A stretch of 46,962 nucleotides of DNA from Bacillus paralicheniformis. GTDB taxonomy: Bacteria; Bacillota; Bacilli; Bacillales; Bacillaceae. Shown here one piece after another: positions 41,849 to 46,962 of this stretch (positions are counted from its first letter, which is position 1; each line of letters begins with the position of its first letter). The position numbers and the translations under genes are program-made. Location: assembly GCF_001042485.2 (NCBI RefSeq), contig NZ_LBMN02000020.1, positions 1-46,962 of the forward strand, written 5' to 3'. The notes beneath the pieces are model-generated. The model was not told where the DNA came from. It did not search any database and worked only from the letters and a program-made list of their open reading frames with translations.

Positions 41849-43926
41849 TTAAACCAACTGATCGAGCGCTTCGTCTATATTCGTGGTCGGCTGTCTGCAG
41901 GCGAAGTTTTCACAAATATAGACAGTCGTTTTGTTATCGACTGCTTTGTATTCGGCCGCAAAGTCGGCAATCCCTTTGAAATCGTCAGGCGATTCTGCGG
42001 CGAGGACGGCGTAATTCAGCTGGAAAGCCTGCTGCAAAGTGCTTACGATCTTCTGTCTGTCCGGGTCATGGCGCTTTCCGAGCACAACGATTTCTTTTTG
42101 CGGCATGACATGGCTCAACAGGCCTTGGAGAAAGTTTGTATGGCCGCTCGGATAAGAGGAGACATCTCCATTGAATGCAGAAAACATTTTTGCCGCTTGA
42201 TCATGGAGCGTTAAATCGCCGGTCAACCGACCAAGCCGGGACAGCTGCACGGCCAGGACGCCGTTTCCGGACGGGAGGGCGCCGTCGTATACTTCTTTAT
42301 CACGCACGATCAAAGCCTCGGCATCGCTTCCCGTAAAATAAAAACCCCCGTGCTCTTCATCCCAGAACAGCCCCGTCATGTCCTCTGCGAGTTTTTTGGC
42401 TTTTCGCAAATCGGTTAAATCAAGTGATGCTTCATACAATTCGATGTAGGCCCACAGCAGGAAGGCGTAGTCATCGATAAACCCTTTATGTTTCACCTCG
42501 CCGTCACGGTAGCGGACCATGACGCGTCCGTCTTGAATCAATTTATTCTCGATGAACGCGACTGCAGCTCGCGCCATCTCCAAGTATTCGGGCGCATTGT
42601 AGACTTTCGCCGCTTTGGCAAGACCCGCGATCATCAGAGCGTTCCAAGATGTCAGCACTTTGTCGTCGACATGGGGATACGTTCTTTCCTGCCGTTTTTC
42701 AAAAAGTTTTATTCTCGCTTCTTCAAGCTTGTTCTGAAGCTCTTCATCTGTCAGCGCGAATTCATCCTTGATGTTTTCCAGCCTGGTGTAGATCAAGTTT
42801 GGGATATTGTGGCCTTCAAAATTCCCTTCTTGCGTGATGTTGTAAACAGCGCAATACAATTCGCCTAGTTCATCCCCGAGCGTTTCGAGGACTTCGTCTT
42901 TTGACCACACATAATATTTGCCTTCCACGCCTTCTGTGTCGGCATCAAGCGCTGAATAAAAAGCGCCTCTGTCATCGGTCATTTCGCGGCGGACAAATGT
43001 GATGATCTGCTCGGAAATCTGTTTATACCGTTCGTTTTTCGTGATTTGATAGGCTTCAGTATATGCGATCAGCAATAAAGCATTATCGTAAAGCATTTTT
43101 TCAAAGTGGGGAACGAGCCATTCGTCGTCTGTCGAATAGCGGGCGAACCCGTAGCCGACATGATCGTAAATGCCGCCGTTCGCCATGCTGTCCAACGTTT
43201 TCGTCACACTGTACAGCGCGTTCTCCTCGCCGCTGTATTGATGATAGCGAAGCAGAAATGCCAGCATATGGGGGATCGGAAATTTCGGTGCGCTTCCGAA
43301 ACCGCCGTACGCCGCATCGAAGCTGTTGATCAGCTGTTGATACGTCCGTCTCAACATGTCTTCGCCGAGCGAATCGCCGGCATCGCTTTTCGCTTTGATT
43401 CTCAGGTTGTTGGCGGCTTTTTCAGCAATATCCCCAACATGTTCCCGGTTGTTCGCAAAAGTATCGGAAAGCTGCTTCACCACCTCAACAAATCCCGGCC
43501 GGTTAAACCTGCTCGTCTTCGGAAAATATGTACCCGCATAAAACGGCTTCTGATCAGGCGTTAAAAACACGTTCAGCGGCCAGCCGCCCTGCCCCGTCAT
43601 CATCTGGCAGATCGTCATATAAATTGAATCCACATCAGGCCGCTCCTCGCGGTCCACTTTAATAGAGACGAATTTTTCATTCAGGAGCTTCGCAACTTCT
43701 TCATCTTCGAAGCTTTCATGAGCCATGACATGGCACCAATGACATGTGCGTGTAGCTACCCGAGCTAGCTATACCCAATAGATACGAGAACAGGTTTGTT
43801 TTCGCGTTTCGCTTTATCAAATGCTTCATCTCCCCAAGGGAACCAATTCACAGGGTTATGAGCATGTTGAAGTAAATAAGGAGACTTCTCAGCGATTAAT
43901 CTATTGGGTTTATTGTTAGTGGGCAT
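41849..43926 (-). pseudogene. yyaL: Disrupted yyaL (DUF255, thioredoxin-domain protein)
   Basis: The gene would encode a YyaL/SPATA20-type protein of about 690 aa: a thioredoxin-like N-terminal domain with CHWCH and an (alpha/alpha)6 barrel. Here the first 53 codons from ATG 43926 ([20 protein letters not shown]) end at a TAG created by a 20-bp insertion (43748-43767) just before the CHWCH codons. The remaining frame, from ATG 43726 ([11 protein letters not shown]), encodes 625 aa without CHWCH and has no Shine-Dalgarno. The body shows [36 protein letters not shown] and [12 protein letters not shown]. Confidence 0.88.
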
Positions 43927-43947
43927 GGGATCACCTTCTTTCAATAC
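43730..43947 (-). repeat. Inner copy of the duplicated yyaL 5' segment
   Basis: This 218-bp segment covers the yyaL Shine-Dalgarno (GAAAGAAGGTGAT), the start codon and the codons up to CHWCH. It corresponds base for base to 46479-46676 except for point differences and the 20-bp insertion at 43748-43767. Both copies point the same way and bracket the restriction-modification genes. Confidence 0.9.
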
Positions 43948-44066
43948 TTAGTTAAATTTATCATATCCTAAAGTAACACAGTGATGTATATAATATTCAG
44001 GTTTTTTTCCCACACAACAAGATTCTATACACCAAATAAAAACTGTAATAGTTTAAATTTGTTTTA

Positions 44067-44126
44067 TTGACTTAAAGTTAAAAATCGATCATAATAACCC
44101 TATAAAAGTTAAATATTTTTTTAACT
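44067..44126 (+). promoter_or_regulatory. Methyltransferase promoter and candidate operator
   Basis: TTGACT (44067-44072) and CATAAT (44090-44095) are 17 bp apart. Between the -10 and the Shine-Dalgarno lies the inverted repeat AGTTAAA-N6-TTTAACT (44107-44126). The N-terminal HTH of the methyltransferase could bind here and limit its own expression. Confidence 0.55.
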
Positions 44127-44145
44127 CTATTGGAGGGTTATTCAA

Positions 44146-45486
44146 TTGTATACTATAAGTAAAAATAAAGTTAGATTACATATGAAAAAACATGGGATTT
44201 CAACTCAAAAACAATTAGCAGAGCAGCTAGGAATTAGTAAAAATCAGCTTTCCATGCTGTTGTCACCAAATTTCAATCCTATAAAGTCAAATGCATTAAA
44301 ATTATGTGAAATATTAAATGTGAATTTTGAAGAAATTATTGATTCTGAACAAATGGAGTTATCACTAGATGGAACGGATAATTTAATAGATTCTAATATA
44401 GATGAGGAAATAAATGTTTCAAGTTTTGAAGGTAATGAGTTTTTAGATATAAGAGATATTAAAGCTAATAAAGATTATTCAGTAGTAGAACTTTTTGCTG
44501 GAGCTGGTGGGTTAGCATTAGGACTAGAACAAGCTGGATTTAAATCTAGAGGTCTTGTTGAGTTTGATAAATATGCTTGTCAGACTTTGAGAAAAAATAG
44601 ACCTCATTGGAATGTTATTGAGAAGGATATCATTGATGTTGCTGAAGAAGGGATTAAAAACTTTGTAAATGTTCCAATTGGAGAATTAGACTTACTATCT
44701 GGAGGTTATCCTTGTCAAGCGTTTAGTTATGCAGGAAAGAAAATGGGGTTATCCGATGCGAGAGGTACAATGTTTTATTACTATGCCCAAGTTTTAAAAC
44801 AGTTACTTCCGAAAATGTTCTTAGCTGAAAATGTAAGAGGGTTAGTTAATCATGATAATGGTCGAACTTTAGCTCTTATGTTAAAAGTATTCTCTGATAT
44901 TGGTTACACAGTAAAATGGAAAGTTTTAAGAGCATTAGATTATGATGTAGCACAGAAGAGGGAAAGAATAGTATTAGTTGGTATTAGAAATGATTTAGTA
45001 GAGAAATACGAGGCGAATTATTTCTTCCCGCAACCTTATGGATATGAGCTTACATTAAAGGATGTTCTAAAAAATGTTCCAGAATCTGAGGGAGCAAAAT
45101 ATCCAGAATCGAAAAAAAGAGTTTTAGATCTCGTCCCTCCTGGTGGCTACTGGAGAGATCTTCCTGACGAAATAGCGAAAGAATACATGGGAAAAAGTTA
45201 TTACTCAGGTGGTGGAAGAACGGGGATGGCTAGAAGATTATCTTGGGATGAGCCTTCTCTGACTTTAACTTGCTCTCCCGCACAAAAGCAAACAGAAAGA
45301 TGTCATCCAGATGAAACCAGACCATTTACAGTAAGAGAATATGCTAGAATACAAAGTTTCCCTGACTCATGGAATTTTGATTGTTCAACAAACAATGCTT
45401 ATAAGCAAATTGGGAATGCCGTTCCAGTAAATATGGCTAAAGCTATTGGTTTATCTATAATTAGCACACTAAATCAGCTAACATGA
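44146..45486 (+). CDS. DNA cytosine-5 methyltransferase with N-terminal HTH
   Basis: The 446-aa enzyme methylates cytosine at C5. Residues 1-70 are an XRE-like HTH (KQLAEQLGISKNQLSMLLS). Motif I is ELFAGAGGLALGLEQAGF (117-122 core), motif IV SGGYPCQAFSYAG with nucleophile Cys190, motif VI AENVRGL, motif VIII QKRERIVLVGI, motif IX RPFTVREYARIQSFPDSW and motif X YKQIGNAVPVNMAKA. The target-recognition region is about 290-385. Start TTG 44146 follows GGAGG by nine bases. The gene is far more AT rich than its chromosomal neighbours, a sign of transfer. Confidence 0.93.
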   Translation: MYTISKNKVRLHMKKHGISTQKQLAEQLGISKNQLSMLLSPNFNPIKSNALKLCEILNVNFEEIIDSEQMELSLDGTDNLIDSNIDEEINVSSFEGNEFLDIRDIKANKDYSVVELFAGAGGLALGLEQAGFKSRGLVEFDKYACQTLRKNRPHWNVIEKDIIDVAEEGIKNFVNVPIGELDLLSGGYPCQAFSYAGKKMGLSDARGTMFYYYAQVLKQLLPKMFLAENVRGLVNHDNGRTLALMLKVFSDIGYTVKWKVLRALDYDVAQKRERIVLVGIRNDLVEKYEANYFFPQPYGYELTLKDVLKNVPESEGAKYPESKKRVLDLVPPGGYWRDLPDEIAKEYMGKSYYSGGGRTGMARRLSWDEPSLTLTCSPAQKQTERCHPDETRPFTVREYARIQSFPDSWNFDCSTNNAYKQIGNAVPVNMAKAIGLSIISTLNQLT

Positions 45487-45513
45487 GCATTCTGCTTTTT
45501 CTGTGGAAAAATT

Positions 45514-45546
45514 AACAGGGATGAAAACTATACATCCCTGTTTTCA
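45514..45546 (+). terminator. Bidirectional terminator between methylase and endonuclease
   Basis: AACAGGGATG and CATCCCTGTT form a 10-bp perfect stem with a 9-nt loop, followed by TTCATT on the plus strand and TTAATTTTTCC on the minus strand. It serves both convergent genes. Confidence 0.85.
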
Positions 45547-45549
45547 TTA

Positions 45550-46275
45550 CTATTCTTCCAAAGACTCTTGTTCGTTTAATTCCTCTTCTATTTGTTTGGC
45601 TAGACTATCAATTACTTCTTCTATATGTTTTGATCCATCAAACTCTGATGCAATTTCTCCTATTGCATCAGTTAATCGCTTATAGAAGTTTTCTTCACCT
45701 GTAAGTCTATACCAAAATTCAGCACCTACAATTACTGGATATTCTTCTTTGATTTTTTTGTAGTGACCACTTAATTTATCATCGGAACCATAAAACACAC
45801 CTACAACAAGGTCATTAAATCCAATACTCAAATTATTTGTTCGAGCAAGATTTTTGATCCCTAAAAAGTGATTTTTAATAGTTGGAACATCGTCAGCATT
45901 AATTGTATTGGGGCCAGCCTTTATTTGACAGTACTTTCTATTGCCGTCTAACTTATCAACGAATTCAATATCAATTCCAGATGTAGTTGAGGCGAAACCA
46001 TCCAAGACGTCACTACAGAATTTCTGCAACTTGTTTCCAAATGTTGTGTTTAAAGATGTGCCTAATACTCTTGGATAAACTAATGCTCTTGCAATGTTTT
46101 TCGGATCATCATTCCCTGCTAAAAAGTTAGCTCTGTACTTATCTAAAAATGGATTCAGTGATAAATGTTTCAATTCTTTCAACTTTAAAGTGTTCGCAAG
46201 ATGACTTTTTGCTATTTCGTTTCTAAAAAAATCTTTTGCTTTCTCAATAATATCATCTGGATGTTGTGTATTCAT
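45550..46275 (-). CDS. Type II restriction endonuclease (PD-(D/E)XK-type)
   Basis: The 241-aa protein is convergent with an m5C methyltransferase, the usual layout of a type II pair. The likely nuclease core is SGIDIEFVDKLDGNRKYCQIKAGPN, in which Asp102 and the Q-x-K motif (117-119) suit a PD-(D/E)XK active site. The pattern around it resembles the PmeII/Eco47II-like endonucleases; this is a remembered similarity, not a tested one. The C-terminal 60 residues are helical and acidic. The cognate site cannot be inferred. It has its own promoter upstream. Confidence 0.82.
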   Translation of the reverse strand: MNTQHPDDIIEKAKDFFRNEIAKSHLANTLKLKELKHLSLNPFLDKYRANFLAGNDDPKNIARALVYPRVLGTSLNTTFGNKLQKFCSDVLDGFASTTSGIDIEFVDKLDGNRKYCQIKAGPNTINADDVPTIKNHFLGIKNLARTNNLSIGFNDLVVGVFYGSDDKLSGHYKKIKEEYPVIVGAEFWYRLTGEENFYKRLTDAIGEIASEFDGSKHIEEVIDSLAKQIEEELNEQESLEE

Positions 46276-46305
46276 TATTCTCCCCCATTTCTCTTTGACA
46301 CTTCT

Positions 46306-46334
46306 ATTATAGGGTCTTTTGCACTATCTGTAAA
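46306..46334 (-). promoter_or_regulatory. Endonuclease promoter
   Basis: On the minus strand TTTACA (46334-46329) and TATAAT (46311-46306) are separated by exactly 17 bp, about 30 bp before the endonuclease start codon. The -10 is perfect. Confidence 0.8.
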
Positions 46335-46359
46335 ATTAACCATTTATGTATCATTCTGT

Positions 46360-46449
46360 TCAAATACTTATTTTAATATTTGGTATGTAAATGGAGAATC
46401 AAGATTTGAAAGTTTGACGAAGGAAAAAGATGTGTTAGATGCGTTTTAA
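46360..46449 (+). pseudogene. Orphan C-terminal coding fragment
   Basis: In one plus-strand frame this stretch reads YFNIWYVNGESRFESLTKE and ends KDVLDAF before TAA. Composition and flow look like the end of a protein gene, but there is no start or complete domain. It lies between the endonuclease promoter and the outer yyaL copy and may mark a lost third gene of the incoming unit. Confidence 0.35.
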
Positions 46450-46463
46450 ATTAAAAATTAAAT

Positions 46464-46655
46464 CTAGTGGTGTCTGTTATGGCACCAATGACAACAGCTG
46501 CATCCAATACTTACCAATATCGGTTTGTTTTCTTTTTTTGCTTTGTTGAAGGCTTCTTCTCCCCACGGGTGCCAGTCAACAGGATTGTGAGCGTGTTGAA
46601 GTAAGTAAGGAGACTTCTCAGCGATTAGTCTATTGGGTTTGTTGTTAGTTGGCAT
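46464..46655 (-). pseudogene. Outer truncated yyaL 5' fragment with intact CHWCH
   Basis: This minus-strand ORF encodes 63 residues: [20 protein letters not shown], then [32 protein letters not shown] and a short unrelated end (NRHH). It keeps the CHWCH motif and a normal Shine-Dalgarno, and then runs out of homology exactly at the repeat boundary. It cannot make a working YyaL. It may be transcribed, but it is probably only a relic of the duplication. Confidence 0.85.
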
Positions 46656-46676
46656 GGAATCACCTTCTTTCTATAC
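46479..46676 (-). repeat. Outer copy of the duplicated yyaL 5' segment
   Basis: This 198-bp segment is the direct-repeat partner of 43730-43947. The part from the Shine-Dalgarno to about codon 26 is nearly identical between copies, and the rest has many third-base changes. Protein differences are few, such as DWH for NWF. The divergence suggests two different yyaL alleles rather than a recent exact duplication. Confidence 0.9.
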
Positions 46677-46727
46677 AAATTTTTATTCAGTATTGTCTAT
46701 ACATTATTTAATATACCAAAAAACAAG

Positions 46728-46764
46728 AAGAAGAGACCTTTTGAGGTAATCTCTTCTTTTTTTT
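46728..46764 (+). terminator. Terminator, possibly bidirectional
   Basis: AAGAAGAGA and TCTCTTCTT form a 9-bp stem with a loop of about 13 nt, followed on the plus strand by six T residues. No plus-strand gene leads into it, so it may be left from the sequence that preceded yyaL. Confidence 0.6.
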
Positions 46765-46891
46765 ATGGATCTTCGGAATATACAGTGGCTAATGGCTTAA
46801 TTAAACTATATTATAATCAGAATATTTCTAAAAAATAACTTGAAAAACATTTTAAATCGAATTACCTTATCTAAGAAAGGAGGACTAAAAT

Positions 46892-46962
46892 TTGAAAATA
46901 ACTATTGAAGAATTACCTGAATCAAGGATTGCTTATTTCAGAGATGTTGGGGAGTACGGTGA
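46892..46962 (+). CDS. Start of a GyrI-like (AraC effector-type) domain gene, cut by the window end
   Basis: The frame opens with TTG 46892 after AGAAAGGAGG and reads (M)KITIEELPESRIAYFRDVG before the window ends. EELPESRIAYFRxVGEYG is the typical opening of GyrI-like small-molecule-binding domains (SbmC/BmrR effector type). Only 23 residues are visible, so the function and full length are unknown. Confidence 0.6.
   Translation, partial: MKITIEELPESRIAYFRDVGEYG

Noticed and set aside
43063..43564. ORFs of 88 and 152 aa opposite the yyaL body
   Set aside because: They are antisense to conserved YyaL coding sequence and have no upstream signals.
43748..43767. GCTAGC and CCCGAG in the 20-bp insert as the recognition site of the neighbouring restriction system or a cloning scar
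   Set aside because: Such hexamers arise easily by chance and nothing in the enzyme sequences links them to these sites, so neither reading is claimed.

Overview
The window looks like chromosomal DNA of a Bacillus of the B. licheniformis / B. paralicheniformis type. The call rests on gene content and order: a MurNAc-recycling operon in the subtilis-group order, then a tRNA cluster, an arginase gene, sigW-rsiW, cdaA-cdaR-glmM-glmS with a glmS ribozyme, and csgA-ybxH-ybyB. No database search was possible, so family names come from recognised motifs and remembered homologues.

Layout. Bases 1-355 are the end of an rRNA operon (5S rRNA, tRNA-Asn, tRNA-Thr). Bases 477-4796 hold single genes: a small membrane protein, a PbpX-like serine hydrolase, a tiny WYL/YolD-like gene behind a LexA box, a BASS-type transporter, a four-helix membrane protein and a PhzF-family protein. 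Bases 4915-12683 (minus strand) are murQ-murR-murP-amiE-nagZ-namZ. AmiE, NagZ and NamZ take peptidoglycan fragments apart outside the membrane, MurP imports and phosphorylates MurNAc, MurQ makes GlcNAc-6-P, and MurR regulates. ybbK follows, then five tRNAs (Glu, Val, Thr, Tyr, Gln), rocF, the sigmaW/anti-sigmaW pair and the c-di-AMP/amino-sugar operon cdaA-cdaR-glmM. glmS follows under its own promoter and self-cleaving ribozyme.

Bases 22.6-37.3 kb are accessory and rich in regulators and defence or resistance-like genes. They include a GntR/ABC operon, an ArsR repressor with an MFS pump sharing one operator motif, TetR-GNAT, a DinB-like protein, a BmrA-like exporter and a FrnE-like DsbA protein. 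An ABC-transporter remnant lies next to an erythromycin-esterase homologue. aadK sits behind what looks like a translational attenuator, followed by an APH-like kinase, a HAD phosphatase and an alpha/beta hydrolase. Bases 37.4-40.9 kb carry a LysR / ATP-grasp ligase / MFS exporter cassette that could make and export a small peptide-like molecule.

Bases 40.9-46.9 kb carry csgA, ybxH, ybyB and a broken yyaL. An AT-rich type II restriction-modification system (HTH-m5C methyltransferase and a convergent PD-(D/E)XK endonuclease) lies inside a direct duplication of about 198 bp of the 5' end of yyaL. The copy still joined to the gene body also carries a 20-bp insertion just before its CHWCH motif. 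This layout fits insertion of a restriction-modification unit with long target duplication and is the most striking feature here. Other leads are the aadK leader, the LexA-boxed mini-gene, the triple ArsR operator, a candidate 16-codon leader ORF between the glmS ribozyme and glmS, and a decayed copy of the glmS 3' end downstream of glmS.
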